This document shows, one piece after another, positions 35,055 to 43,964 of a stretch of DNA of 64,000 nt. The position numbers were made by a program, and so were the translations under genes. Under the pieces are notes generated by a model. It was not told the DNA's origin and searched no databases. It saw only the letters and a program-made list of their open reading frames with translations. Where the stretch lies: contig NZ_JSEP01000018.1 in assembly GCF_001624695.1 (NCBI RefSeq), positions 1 through 64,000 of the forward strand, given 5' to 3'. The stretch is from Labrenzia sp. OB1 (GTDB taxonomy: Bacteria; Pseudomonadota; Alphaproteobacteria; Rhizobiales; Stappiaceae). Positions within the stretch are counted from its first letter, which is position 1. Each line of letters opens with the position of its first letter.

Positions 35055-36098
35055 ATGAATATCGATCTCCTCCGCCGTCTTTGCGAAACCCCCGGCGTGC
35101 CGGGTCACGAGCACCGGGTCCGTGAATTGATCCAGGCAGAAATCAAGGGCCTGTTCGACGAGGTCACCGTTGATCCGATGGGCTCGTTGCTGTGCCGCCG
35201 CGACAGCCGCAAGGCCTCGAAAAAGAGCGCGCCTCAAAAGGTCATGCTGTTATGCCATATGGACGAGATCGGCTTCCTGGTCTCCCATGTGACAGACAAG
35301 GGCGACCTTCATGTGCAGCCCGTTGGCGGCTTTGACGCGCGCAACCTGTTTTCCCGCCGCGTGCTTGTCTCGACGGACGAGGGCGACTTCAAGGGCGTCA
35401 TGAACCCCGGCGGCAAACCCATCCATATTTCCTCGCCGGAAGAGCGCAAGAAGATCCCGGAACCGAAGGACTTCGTGGTCGATCTCGGCATGGGCGAGAA
35501 GGCGAAGGAAATCGTCAAGGTCGGCGATATGGTCACCATGGACGAACCGCTGATCGAGATTGGCGACAAGGTGGTCTCCAAGGCGCTCGACAACCGTATC
35601 GCCTGCTGGCTTGGCATCGAGGCTCTCAAGGGCGTCGGCAAGAGCAAACACGCTTCGGAAATTCATGTCGCCTTCACCTGCCAGGAAGAAGTTGGCCTGC
35701 GCGGCGCGCGCACGGCGGCCTTCGCCATCAAGCCGGATATCGGCTTCGGGGTCGACACCACGCTTGCCTGCGACACACCGGGCGTTCCCGAACAGGACCG
35801 GACCACGGTTCAGGGCGAGGGCTTCGGCCTGCATGTCAAGGATTCCAGCTTCATCGCCGATCGGGGCCTGGTCAAGGAAATCGAGGCGATTGCCGTCAAG
35901 GAAAAGATCCCGTTCCAGCGCACCATGCTGGCGGCCGGTGGCCAGGACGGCGCGGCGGCCCAGCAGGCGGCGGCCGGGGCCAAGGCGGTCGGGATCGTTG
36001 TAGGCACCCGCTATATCCATACGGTGACCGAGATGATCCACAAGGCCGACCTGCAGGCGGCTCTCGATATTCTGGTGGCGTATCTGAAGAAGGCCTGA
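35055..36098 (+). CDS. M42 family metallopeptidase
   Basis: A 347-residue M42 (endoglucanase/glutamyl aminopeptidase) enzyme. Metal ligands are His and Asp in LLCHMDEIGF (~67), the bridging Asp in SKALDNRIACW (~180), the Glu pair in TCQEEVGLRG (~213), Asp in GVDTTLACDTPG (~236) and His in RYIHTVTEM (~320). These enzymes are usually cytoplasmic dodecameric aminopeptidases acting on small peptides. The start at 35055 (MNIDLLRRLCETPGVPGHE) is supported by AGGAAG at about 35045; the open frame extends to 34938 without a ribosome site. A strong terminator follows at 36145. Confidence 0.92.
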   Translation: MNIDLLRRLCETPGVPGHEHRVRELIQAEIKGLFDEVTVDPMGSLLCRRDSRKASKKSAPQKVMLLCHMDEIGFLVSHVTDKGDLHVQPVGGFDARNLFSRRVLVSTDEGDFKGVMNPGGKPIHISSPEERKKIPEPKDFVVDLGMGEKAKEIVKVGDMVTMDEPLIEIGDKVVSKALDNRIACWLGIEALKGVGKSKHASEIHVAFTCQEEVGLRGARTAAFAIKPDIGFGVDTTLACDTPGVPEQDRTTVQGEGFGLHVKDSSFIADRGLVKEIEAIAVKEKIPFQRTMLAAGGQDGAAAQQAAAGAKAVGIVVGTRYIHTVTEMIHKADLQAALDILVAYLKKA

Positions 36099-36144
36099 GC
36101 CTGCCAGCATATTTATGCTGAAGACGTCTTCAGCACCGGAATGG

Positions 36145-36183
36145 AAAACGGGCGGCGAACTTTGGAATTCGCCGCCCGTTTTT
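36145..36183 (+). terminator. Terminator after the M42 peptidase gene
   Basis: A stem of about 15 bp, AAAACGGGCGGCGAA at 36145-36159 with TTCGCCGCCCGTTTT from 36168, closes into a run of T bases. It lies 46 bp past the stop and is probably also active for the convergent gene. Confidence 0.9.
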
Positions 36184-36240
36184 CAGGTTTCCTGGTGCCT
36201 CTGGGGCTTTCAATTCGAATTGCCGTTTCGGAAAGCGACC

Positions 36241-36822
36241 TCAGGCAAGAAGCCCTGCCAGGTTGGACACCTGATCGCCGGTACCGGCGTAAAGCTCGCT
36301 GACGGAAGCGCTCTGATAGTTGAACGAGGAGCCGTTGTCGGATTCGCCCTCGATGGCAGAGGCGGTTGCCGAACGCACCGAGAGGCCGGTTGCGCTGTCG
36401 TATGACACGCGCTCGTAGGAGACGAACTGCGCGGAAAGTGTCTCGCCACCGACTTCGGCTTCAATTGTCGTCGTCGAAATTGTCGCGCTTTCATAGGCAA
36501 TGGAGGCCGACGCGCCGCCATCGTCTTCTCCAAGCGCTGCTTTCAGTTTACCCGCGGTGTTCTGATAGTCCTCGACCGTGGCAAGAGTGCCGTCCTTGTC
36601 GTCCTCGTCGCCGGTTTGTTCGGCCTTGCCCTTTTCCACCGCGTCCTGAAGCGCCGCGATCACCACAGCGTCTTCCTCGGCCTTCTTGCTGGCGACCTCA
36701 AGAGCGCTGACAACAGGTGCTTTTTCAACGTCCTGACCCTTGGCATCTCCGGAGCCACCATTTGAATAGGACGCCATGAAAAGGCTGGAGCTCTGGGTGG
36801 TGGTCTCGATGGAAATCTGCAT
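36241..36822 (-). CDS. Acidic Ser/Thr-rich protein of unknown function
   Basis: A 193-residue protein that I do not recognise. It begins MQISIETTTQSSSLFMASYSNGG, has a central acidic stretch (QTGDEDDKDGTLATVED) and a C-terminal part with many Ser, Ala, Tyr and Glu in a loosely periodic pattern. There are no Cys, no clear signal peptide and no membrane helix. The composition suggests a non-globular or secreted (type I-like) protein, but no repeats of known type are seen. I chose ATG 36822, with AGGAT upstream; the open frame extends to 36924 and an upstream start is possible. Both neighbours are on other transcripts. Confidence 0.6.
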   Translation of the reverse strand: MQISIETTTQSSSLFMASYSNGGSGDAKGQDVEKAPVVSALEVASKKAEEDAVVIAALQDAVEKGKAEQTGDEDDKDGTLATVEDYQNTAGKLKAALGEDDGGASASIAYESATISTTTIEAEVGGETLSAQFVSYERVSYDSATGLSVRSATASAIEGESDNGSSFNYQSASVSELYAGTGDQVSNLAGLLA

Positions 36823-36956
36823 GAAGCTCGGATCCTGCGAATTCGGACCCTTCTGGTCCGGCAAAAAGACCCCTCCACCATTATGCAAAAAACTTAACAG
36901 GCCATTAACTATTGTTTTCTGCATTCAACACGACATGCTTTAGCGCCCGGCCCGGT

Positions 36957-37631
36957 TCAGGACCCGTTTGAAAAGGCTTTCTCCAGAAAACGCCCGCCGA
37001 GCACCATGCCGCGTTCGTCGATGCCGTGGCCGAGGCCATCGAGTTCATGAAGGGTCGCGGCGACGCCGGCGCTCTCGAGCGCCTTCTGAGCTGCTTCCGC
37101 GTTATAGCAGGGCACCACGTCGTCATCTGTTCCGTGAACGATCAGCACCGGGCTTTGTGTGTTGACGCCCTCCAGTCTGTCCACTCCGGGTAAGAGCCCC
37201 GAAAAGCCCACAAGAGCGGAAGGCGCGACGCGGCGGCGGAGACCGCACTGGAACGTCATCATGGCCCCCTGGCTGAACCCGACAAGCGCCAGCGCGCTGT
37301 CGTCCAGGGAAAGGGCCTCCAGTTCGGCGTCGAGAAACCGGTCGAGAACCGGTTGGGCGGTTTCCGCACCGATCCTGTATTCCGCCGGGGAGCGTTCGCT
37401 CAGCGCGAACCACTGGCGGCCGCCGAAAGCTTCGAAGGGCAGGAGCTCCGGTGCGTTCGGGGCAATGAAGGCGGCATCTGGAAGCCGGCCCTGCCAGGCG
37501 CGGCCGATGTCGATCAGATCCGCGCCATCTGCGCCGTAGCCGTGCAGGATAACGACAAGCTGCCGGGCCGGTCTGCCGGAAGCGGGCACAAGACGGGGGC
37601 CGTCGAGAAGCGGGCGGGGGTGCGTGGTCAT
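36957..37631 (-). CDS. Alpha/beta hydrolase, phospholipase/carboxylesterase family
   Basis: A 224-residue esterase of PF02230. The oxyanion motif is LVVILHGYGADG (~27), the nucleophile Ser is in LVGFSQGAMM (~117), the Asp is in IVHGTDDDVVPCYN (~170) and the His is in LDGLGHGID (~205), so the triad is complete. It is cytoplasmic and probably acts on short acyl esters or lysophospholipids. It begins 4 bp downstream of the MFS gene, so the two are one operon; the pair may remove or modify the same class of compound. No signal peptide. Confidence 0.92.
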   Translation of the reverse strand: MTTHPRPLLDGPRLVPASGRPARQLVVILHGYGADGADLIDIGRAWQGRLPDAAFIAPNAPELLPFEAFGGRQWFALSERSPAEYRIGAETAQPVLDRFLDAELEALSLDDSALALVGFSQGAMMTFQCGLRRRVAPSALVGFSGLLPGVDRLEGVNTQSPVLIVHGTDDDVVPCYNAEAAQKALESAGVAATLHELDGLGHGIDERGMVLGGRFLEKAFSNGS

Positions 37632-37635
37632 CGGA

Positions 37636-38868
37636 TCAGTCTGCCAGCGTTTTTTCCTGAAAGCGCATGAAAGGAAGCGCGATCAGCATGGAAGCCAGGA
37701 TCAGAACGCCCGCCAGGGCGAAAGGAGCGCCGGGGAAGACGATCGCCGCGTCCGGACCGGAGAAATAGGCGAAGGTCTGGGTCATCACGAAGGGACTGAC
37801 TACCATGGAGAGCCCGGCGGCACTGGCGATCAGGCCCTGAAGTTCGCCCTGGGCGTTGTCCGGAATGCGGTTGGACATCAACGCGGTGAATGCGGGAGTG
37901 GCCAGCGCCCCCAGCGCGGCGAAGGAAATCAGCGCGTAAACCATCCAGCCCTCATTGGCCACGGCAAGACCGCCGAATGCCAGAAGGTTGGCGCACAGTC
38001 CCAGAAGCAGCGTGCGTCCGGTGCCGAGCTTCGGTTCCAGAACCCGGATCAGATAGCCTTGAACGAATGCGAAGCCGATCCCGACCGCCGCGAGCGACAG
38101 GCCGATATCGGCCGGGCTCCAGGCAAAGACCTCCTCCACATAGTAGCTCCACACGGCGGGATAAACGTAATGGGCGATGTCGAACAGAAAGACCGCAATC
38201 AGCAGTGTACGGACTGCCGGATAGGCCCCGATCTGCTTCAGCGCACCGAAGGGGTTGGCGCGCTTCCAATCGAAGGTTCTCCGGTTTTCGTCCTTGAGCG
38301 TTTCCGGCAGCATGAAGTAGCCGAACAGGAAGTTGATCAGGGAAAGCGCCGCTGCCGCATAGAACGGCGCGCGCGGACCATATTCCCCAAGGATGCCGCC
38401 GATGATCGGACCGAGAACGAAACCGATGCCGAACGCAGCGCCGACCAGGCCGAAATTCCGGGCGCGCTCGTTCTTTGGGGAGACGTCCGCGATATAGGCG
38501 GAGGCCGCGGAATAGGTTGCGCCCGAAACACCTGACAGGGTCCGTCCGACAAACAGCACCGCAAGATGCCAGGACATCGCCATGATCAGATAGTCAACGG
38601 CCATGGAGAACATGGAGACCAGAAGGACCGGACGGCGGCCGAACCGGTCAGACAGGTTGCCGAGGAGAGGGCCGCAGGCGAATTGCATCAGCGCGTAGAC
38701 AACGCTCAACGCCCCGCCCCAGCGAGCGGCATCGCTCACAGGCAGGGCCGTCAGTTCCGTCAGAAGCGACGGCATGACCGGCATCATCAGTCCGATGCCC
38801 ATCGAGTTGATGGTCAACGTCACCAGGATGAACGCGAGCGCGCTGCGTTTGGAAAGTGGGGACCGCAC
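37636..38868 (-). CDS. MFS transporter, TCR/Tet-like drug-proton antiporter family
   Basis: A 410-residue major facilitator protein with 12 predicted helices. It carries the loop 2-3 motif [16 protein letters not shown] (~73-87), and [17 protein letters not shown] near 132-148 resembles motif C of DHA1 antiporters of the TCR/Tet type. By family it exports a hydrophobic compound in exchange for protons. Sequence alone does not show tetracycline export, so a gene symbol is not given. It is first in an operon with the esterase downstream (4-bp gap) and is convergent-free; upstream, the radical SAM gene is on the same strand 46 bp away, so it may belong to a longer transcript. Confidence 0.9.
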   Translation of the reverse strand: MRSPLSKRSALAFILVTLTINSMGIGLMMPVMPSLLTELTALPVSDAARWGGALSVVYALMQFACGPLLGNLSDRFGRRPVLLVSMFSMAVDYLIMAMSWHLAVLFVGRTLSGVSGATYSAASAYIADVSPKNERARNFGLVGAAFGIGFVLGPIIGGILGEYGPRAPFYAAAALSLINFLFGYFMLPETLKDENRRTFDWKRANPFGALKQIGAYPAVRTLLIAVFLFDIAHYVYPAVWSYYVEEVFAWSPADIGLSLAAVGIGFAFVQGYLIRVLEPKLGTGRTLLLGLCANLLAFGGLAVANEGWMVYALISFAALGALATPAFTALMSNRIPDNAQGELQGLIASAAGLSMVVSPFVMTQTFAYFSGPDAAIVFPGAPFALAGVLILASMLIALPFMRFQEKTLAD

Positions 38869-38914
38869 CTTGTCTTCCCGCGGATATGGGCCGGTGTTGC
38901 GACGGAAGCCGGAA

Positions 38915-40516
38915 TTATTCGGCGGCCACCACGGCCGGCTGCTCCCAGTGACCCTTTTCGATCTCCGCGATCTGCTTGTCGATCTGCGCGGTGACGAACC
39001 GCGAGAACGGTCCGAGATGGACGTAAAGCGCCAGCATCATCATCACCGGCTTGATGGCCCGGAAATTGGTGAAGGCGGTCTTGATCAGGGTTTTCCAGAA
39101 AGGCAGACGATACGTCGTTTCCTTGAAGGTCATCGCAAAGATCAGCCGGCCGAACATCCTGATGTCATGGAAGAAGCCCGCACCGAAAATGGACCCGTTG
39201 GCACCGCTCATGTTGAGCATGCCCGCGACCTTCTGAACTCTGCCGAAATAGGCTTCCGGCCCGTAGACCCGTTCGATGACCGACTTGAAATCGGCCAGGA
39301 TCTGTTCGCGCGGCCGCACTGTCGTGAAATTCAGGCCCGCTGTGCACTGGTCGCCGTGTTCGGTGTCCGGATCGTCGGTGGCGAAGTCCGCGTGCAGGCG
39401 ACCTTCCTTGGCGAGCCGCCGTGTGAGCTGCGTGTTGGGCAGGGCATAGAGCAGGCCGGTCATCGCGACCGGGATGGCAGCTTCCTCGATCAGCGCGGAG
39501 ATCTCCTCCGCGACCCTGTCGTTCTCCTCGTCGAAGCCGACGATGAAACCAGCGAGCACGAATATGCCCGCGTCGTAGATCTTGTGCACGCTCTTGGCGA
39601 TGTCGCGGCGGGTGTTCTGTTTCTTGCGGGTCGCGATCAGTACTTCCGGGTCCGGGCTCTCGATGCCGATGAACACCGAGAAGAACCCGGCCTTTTGCAT
39701 CATCGTCAGGAGCGCTTCGTCATCGGCCAGGTTGAGCGAGGCTTCGGTCGACATTTCAAACGGATGGTTCCGCGTCTTCTGCCAGTCCGCCAGATCCGGC
39801 AGGAAGCCTTTGACGGCGCGTTTGTTGCCGATCAGGTTGTCATCGACGAAATCGACATGGCCGCGGTAGCCAAGCTCATGCAGCCTGTCGAGTTCCGCCA
39901 GCATCTGTTTGTTGGTCTTGGTCCGGGGCACCCGGCCGTAAAGCTCGATGATGTCGCAGAACTCGCATGTGAACGGGCAGCCGCGTGAATACTGGACACC
40001 GATCTGGACATAGTCGTCGAATTTCAGAAGATCGAAACGCGGGATCGGGCTGGAGGTCACATCCGCCTTGAATTTCTCCGCGGTGAACCTGCCGGTGCGG
40101 GCGCCTTCGTTCCAGGCGTCCACAAATGTGCTGAGGATGCCTTCGGCTTCTCCCAGCACGAGAAAATCCGCGGCTTCATAAACTTCCGGAGACGAGGTCG
40201 CATCCGGTCCGCCGACCGCGACGGGAACATTGTTGGCCTGTCCCATCCTGATGATGGCAAGGCAATCGGCCTGCTGCGGCAGCATGCCTCCGGTCATGAT
40301 CATGTCGGCCCAGTCGAGATCCTCGTCGCTGAGGGGGCCGGTATTACGGTCGACCAGCCTGACATTCCAGGTCTCCGGCAACATCGCCGCAACCGTGATC
40401 AACCCGAGAGGCGGGGCGGGATATTTTGCGCCTACAAGTTCGCAGGTTGCCCCGTAGTTCCAGAAGGAACCGGCGTTAAAACGCGGGTAAACCAATAAAA
40501 CATTGCAGTTCGACAT
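38915..40516 (-). CDS. Cobalamin-binding radical SAM protein with DUF4070 C-terminus
   Basis: A 533-residue protein. It has an N-terminal cobalamin-binding fold (~5-150) with VLLVYPRFNAGSFWNYG and MIMTGGMLPQQAD, then a radical SAM domain (~165-370) with the cluster motif YSRGCPFTCEFCDI (three Cys). The C-terminal block of about 110 residues from PREQILADFKSVIERVYGPEAYFGRV matches the DUF4070 type. Such proteins are usually methyltransferases or ring-modifying enzymes on lipids or secondary metabolites; the substrate is unknown. The start at 40516 has a GGAGGG ribosome site. No partner biosynthesis genes are adjacent. Confidence 0.9.
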   Translation of the reverse strand: MSNCNVLLVYPRFNAGSFWNYGATCELVGAKYPAPPLGLITVAAMLPETWNVRLVDRNTGPLSDEDLDWADMIMTGGMLPQQADCLAIIRMGQANNVPVAVGGPDATSSPEVYEAADFLVLGEAEGILSTFVDAWNEGARTGRFTAEKFKADVTSSPIPRFDLLKFDDYVQIGVQYSRGCPFTCEFCDIIELYGRVPRTKTNKQMLAELDRLHELGYRGHVDFVDDNLIGNKRAVKGFLPDLADWQKTRNHPFEMSTEASLNLADDEALLTMMQKAGFFSVFIGIESPDPEVLIATRKKQNTRRDIAKSVHKIYDAGIFVLAGFIVGFDEENDRVAEEISALIEEAAIPVAMTGLLYALPNTQLTRRLAKEGRLHADFATDDPDTEHGDQCTAGLNFTTVRPREQILADFKSVIERVYGPEAYFGRVQKVAGMLNMSGANGSIFGAGFFHDIRMFGRLIFAMTFKETTYRLPFWKTLIKTAFTNFRAIKPVMMMLALYVHLGPFSRFVTAQIDKQIAEIEKGHWEQPAVVAAE

Positions 40517-40722
40517 ACAATTTCCCTCCGGACGAACCATCCGCCCACCAAAAAACTCCGCATTCGGATGAACGCGGACATGGTGCTCTATCGCTTACAA
40601 TTGCATCAACATTCAGACCTTGGGTCAATTCCGATGCGAGCACTTTCGATCCAATGACGATACCGTAGCAATAATATGTCTCGACACAACCGTCTTATGC
40701 CGGCCGGCCGATAAATTCGGGT

Positions 40723-42051
40723 CTATGCAACCACCATCGGTTCAGGTTTCTGAAGATGGAAAATGAGACCGTGGACCTGTTTTCCCAATTCATGCCGCAG
40801 GACCACCTGTTTCTCCTTGAAATAGCAAAAGCCTTCCGCTTCGGCGCTGCGTCTCAGATAGGCTGGCAGATGCGCGTAGCGACCCGTCGGGTCGACCCGG
40901 TAGTCGGGACCGGCCGGATCGGAAAGATGCTCCACACTGGCGATCAGGAGGCCACCGGGTTTGAGAGCGGTGTAAAGGGCGCTCATGAAGGGCTGCAGAT
41001 CTCCCAGATAGCATAATGTATCGACGCAAACGGCCAGGTCGAACCGGGTCGGCAGATCGGACTTGAGGAAGGCGACCAGTTCGCCTTCCACCAGGAAATC
41101 ATAGACCTCCAGAGACGCGGCCTTGCGCAGCATGCCGGGCGAAAGATCGATGCCGGTCAGCATGCCGCACTGGCCACGGATGAGCGGGCCGCACAGGCCC
41201 GTACCGCATCCCAGGTCGACCACATCGGGAAAAAGGGTTCCGTTCTCCCGGCCGAGGGAGATCACTTCTTCGGCAACCAGCTCAGGCGCGCAGTAACCGA
41301 GGTTTTTCAGAACCTCGTCGAAACTGTCGGAAAAACTGTCGAAATGGGTTTTGACATAGTCTTCCGGCGCCTGGTCAAGGTTGTCGCCGCGCACGGCGGC
41401 CAGTTGATAGCGCGCAACCGTGTTGCCCGTATCCGCGGCAACGATGCTTTCCAGATGCTCGACAGCGCGTTCCTGTCGTCCGAGGGCGCAGAGCACCCTT
41501 GCGTGCCAGATCGGGTCCGTCCAGACCTCGGCCCCGAACTCCAGACACCGTCCCAGTGCGTCGGCAGCCTCGTCCCTGTGTCCCGCCAGCATCAGTGACA
41601 GGCCGTAGTTGTGCCAGGCATTGGGGTTGTCGGGATCCAGGCGGACGATTTCGCCGAGGATCGGCAGGAGGTCGTCGTTGTTGGTCGCGCCCTCCATCAT
41701 GACATTGATGTTGCTCCAGGCCTGGTCGTGGCGCGGTTCGATTTTCACTGCCCTGACATAGGCTTCCAGCGCTTCTTCCTGCCTGTTGCCGAGTTTCAGA
41801 ATATTGCCGAGATTGTTGTAGGCGGAGGCGTTTTGCGGGTTCTTGTCCAGGGACTGGCGGATCAGCAGGACGGCGTTGTCCGTCTTGCCGGCGTCGAAAT
41901 GCAAAAGGCCGAGAAAATGCAGCCCGTCCGAGTGGTCGGGATCGGCGGTCAGAACGTCCTTGTAGGCGGCAAGCGCGGCTTGAAGATCGCCCTCACGGTG
42001 CGCGGCAATCCCTTCTTCCAGCCTGGCGTCACAATCAATCACGTTCGGCAT
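40723..42051 (-). CDS. TPR-methyltransferase fusion protein
   Basis: A 442-residue two-domain protein. Residues ~8-235 form TPR-like helical repeats (GLHFLGLLHFDAG, ASAYNNLGNILKLGNRQEEALEAYVRAVKI, NAWHNYGLSLMLAGHRDEA). Residues ~265-430 are a class I SAM-dependent methyltransferase with DVVDLGCGTGLCGPLI (motif I) and AVCVDTLCYLGDLQPFMSAL. Such fusions are widespread in alphaproteobacteria, with unknown target; a protein or lipid substrate bound by the TPRs is plausible. It is preceded by the cold-shock gene and a terminator, so it probably has its own promoter. Full length and intact. Confidence 0.88.
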   Translation of the reverse strand: MPNVIDCDARLEEGIAAHREGDLQAALAAYKDVLTADPDHSDGLHFLGLLHFDAGKTDNAVLLIRQSLDKNPQNASAYNNLGNILKLGNRQEEALEAYVRAVKIEPRHDQAWSNINVMMEGATNNDDLLPILGEIVRLDPDNPNAWHNYGLSLMLAGHRDEAADALGRCLEFGAEVWTDPIWHARVLCALGRQERAVEHLESIVAADTGNTVARYQLAAVRGDNLDQAPEDYVKTHFDSFSDSFDEVLKNLGYCAPELVAEEVISLGRENGTLFPDVVDLGCGTGLCGPLIRGQCGMLTGIDLSPGMLRKAASLEVYDFLVEGELVAFLKSDLPTRFDLAVCVDTLCYLGDLQPFMSALYTALKPGGLLIASVEHLSDPAGPDYRVDPTGRYAHLPAYLRRSAEAEGFCYFKEKQVVLRHELGKQVHGLIFHLQKPEPMVVA

Positions 42052-42057
42052 TTCCCA

Positions 42058-42085
42058 ACAAAAAAGGGCGGCTGAACCGCCCCGT
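42058..42085 (-). terminator. Terminator after the cold-shock gene
   Basis: On the minus strand GGGCGG (42082-42077) pairs with CCGCCC (42071-42066) and is followed by six T bases. It sits between the cold-shock gene and the TPR-methyltransferase gene. Confidence 0.75.
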
Positions 42086-42109
42086 TTCCGGATAGAGCTG
42101 TAAGTGAGC

Positions 42110-42313
42110 TTACAGGACTTTCAGATCTTCGGCCACCATCTGACCACGGCGCCACTCGAGGTCGAAAAACACAAGCTGTCCTTCCTCAAGAGTGTCGATG
42201 CCGGATCGGCGAAGGGCCGAGATGTCGACGAGAATATTGTTCTCGCCATCTTCAGGTTCGATCGTGCCGATACCCCGGCGATGATCGAACCATTTTACGT
42301 TTCCATGTTGCAT
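42110..42313 (-). CDS. Cold-shock-domain protein
   Basis: A 67-residue single CSD protein. It opens MQHGNVKWFDHRRGIGTIEPEDGENNILVD, with the RNP1-like GxxKWFD...GxGxI pattern and the RNP2-like DI(L)VDISA segment, and the C-terminal half has EEGQLVFFDLEWRRGQMVAEDLKVL. RNP1 is less aromatic than in CspA (GIGTIE instead of GFGFI), so it is a divergent member; RNA binding may be weaker or specialised. The start at 42313 is chosen over 42328 because the domain begins there. A gap of 268 bp upstream may hold its 5' leader. Confidence 0.85.
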   Translation of the reverse strand: MQHGNVKWFDHRRGIGTIEPEDGENNILVDISALRRSGIDTLEEGQLVFFDLEWRRGQMVAEDLKVL

Positions 42314-42581
42314 GGATCTGCTTTCCAAATTTTCGCATCAAGGCATCGAAGCGGCATGTGTAGCCGCACTTTTCAACGTCTTGATGACATCGTTGTTGAT
42401 AGTGCTAAAGTACTTCTGAAATCCCGATAGGAAAAATACGCATGTTCAGGCAGTCGTAATAGACTGCTTCAATCCGAACCGCGGTTCTTGAAAATTTGGG
42501 ATCTCGCTACCCGGTATTAAATCCGGGAATATCTAAAGCTTTACCCGATATGGTGACGATATAGTTAATGTCAAGGCAAGT

Positions 42582-43040
42582 CTATCGATACAGATGGCCG
42601 CGTATGACATATCTGAGGATATCGACCACTTGCGAAGGTTTTTCCGCGACTGCAAGTGCAGCTGCGTCAACTTCCTTCAGAGGATGGGTCAGTGAAGGGT
42701 CGTGCAGGACGATCAGCGATTTTCCGAGCGCAGATGCATAGCCGGCGTCGAAGGCGGCGTTCCATTGTTTGTATTTGTCGCCGAAGCGGACGACGACGAT
42801 ATCGGCCTTTTCGATCAGCGTGCGTGTACGGATCGCGTTCACCTTCGCGCCCTTGTTGTCATACCAGAACTTGTTGCTCTCATCGCCGAGGATTACCGCG
42901 CCGCAATCGTCGCTGGCGGCATGATCCGTGACCGGGGCGGAAAATTCCACCGGCAGGTCAAGCGCATTCGATTGATCCATGATGGTTTCGCGCCAATCGG
43001 TATGAATTTCGCCGGACAGGAATACGCGCCAGGTGCTCAT
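42582..43040 (-). CDS. YtoQ-family protein
   Basis: A 152-residue protein of the YtoQ family, recognised from the start MSTWRVFLSGEIHTDWRETI and the later ESNKFWYDNKGAKVNAIRTR and YASALGKSLIVLHDPSLTHPLKEVD blocks. The fold resembles nucleoside 2-deoxyribosyltransferases, but function has not been shown for this family. No signal peptide or membrane part. The start at 43040 follows the GGGGAAAG ribosome site; an in-frame ATG at 43079 would add 13 residues. It is divergent from the peroxiredoxin gene. Confidence 0.85.
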   Translation of the reverse strand: MSTWRVFLSGEIHTDWRETIMDQSNALDLPVEFSAPVTDHAASDDCGAVILGDESNKFWYDNKGAKVNAIRTRTLIEKADIVVVRFGDKYKQWNAAFDAGYASALGKSLIVLHDPSLTHPLKEVDAAALAVAEKPSQVVDILRYVIRGHLYR

Positions 43041-43255
43041 CTTTTTCTTTCCCCACTCAGATTTCGGCTTCGTCGACATTGTCAGTCGCTCAACTGGCCC
43101 CAAGCTGGTGGGTGAACAGGCTGTCGTCAAGCAGTGCGTCGGATTGCCCCTGCCGGGCAGCCACGCAGACCCTAGACAAACCGGCGGCAATCCGCGAAGG
43201 ATGATGCGTCCAATTCTGGGTTTCTGCCCATGCTAAAATTAACAGGAGATCATTG

Positions 43256-43891
43256 ATGTCTGCACTTTTGCTCGGAGACGAGGCTCCGGATTTTGAAGTT
43301 GACACCACCTCTGGCCCGATCCGTTTCCATGAGGCGATCGAAGGTTCCTGGGCGGTGCTGTTTTCCCACCCCAAAGATTTCACGCCGGTCTGCACGACCG
43401 AGCTCGGTATGACGGCCAAGCTGAAGGACAAGTTCGAGGCGCGCGGCGTCAAGGTTTTCGGGGTTTCCGTCGACCCGATTGACGATCACCATGCCTGGAT
43501 CGGAGACATCAAGGACACGCAGGGCGTGGCGCTGAACTTTCCGTTGATCGCCGACCCGGCACGCAAGGTTGCGACTGCTTATGGCATGATCCATCCGAAT
43601 GCCAGTGACACCTTGACCGTGCGGTCCCTGTTCGTGATCGGACCGGACAAGAAGATAAAGCTGAAAATCGAATACCCGGCGTCCACCGGACGTAACTTCG
43701 ATGAGGTCATCCGTGTGATCGACTCTCTTCAATTGACGGCGAAGCACAAGGTTGCCACGCCCGCCAACTGGACTTCCGGTGAAGACGTGATCATCGTCCC
43801 GGCCGTGAGTGACGCCGAAGCCAAGGAAAAATTCCCCGAAGGCTGGAAGACGCTGAAACCCTATCTGCGCATGGTGCCGCAGCCGAAATAG
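43256..43891 (+). CDS. Peroxiredoxin, 1-Cys Prx6 type
   Basis: A 211-residue peroxiredoxin of the Prx6 class. The peroxidatic cysteine is in SHPKDFTPVCTTELG near residue 45, and the long C-terminal part (~160-211) with GEDVIIVPAVSDAEAKEKFPEGWKTLKPYLRMV is a Prx6 signature. There is no resolving Cys of the 2-Cys type, so it would be recycled by another thiol donor. It is a cytoplasmic peroxide reductase. The start ATG at 43256 has AGGAG at 43244-43248 with seven-base spacing. Divergent from ytoQ and convergent with an NAD-binding reductase. Confidence 0.95.
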   Translation: MSALLLGDEAPDFEVDTTSGPIRFHEAIEGSWAVLFSHPKDFTPVCTTELGMTAKLKDKFEARGVKVFGVSVDPIDDHHAWIGDIKDTQGVALNFPLIADPARKVATAYGMIHPNASDTLTVRSLFVIGPDKKIKLKIEYPASTGRNFDEVIRVIDSLQLTAKHKVATPANWTSGEDVIIVPAVSDAEAKEKFPEGWKTLKPYLRMVPQPK

Positions 43892-43922
43892 CCGGCGGGC
43901 GGACATGTCGGACATGTCATGA

Positions 43923-43955
43923 AAAAGGTGGTTCCCTCTCCACTTGGGAGGGAGC
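43923..43955 (-). terminator. Probable terminator after the NAD-dependent reductase gene
   Basis: On the minus strand GGCTCCCTC pairs with GAGGGAACC, followed by TTTTT (positions about 43955 to 43923). It lies within 45 bp of the stop of the 43965 gene and would end the three-gene methyltransferase operon. A few mismatches lower confidence. Confidence 0.6.
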
Positions 43956-43964
43956 CGCGCCGCG

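Noticed and set aside
37636..38868. Calling the MFS protein a tetracycline resistance gene
   Set aside because: Only the general TCR/Tet-like family pattern is visible; no TetA-specific signature or TetR regulator is seen next to it.
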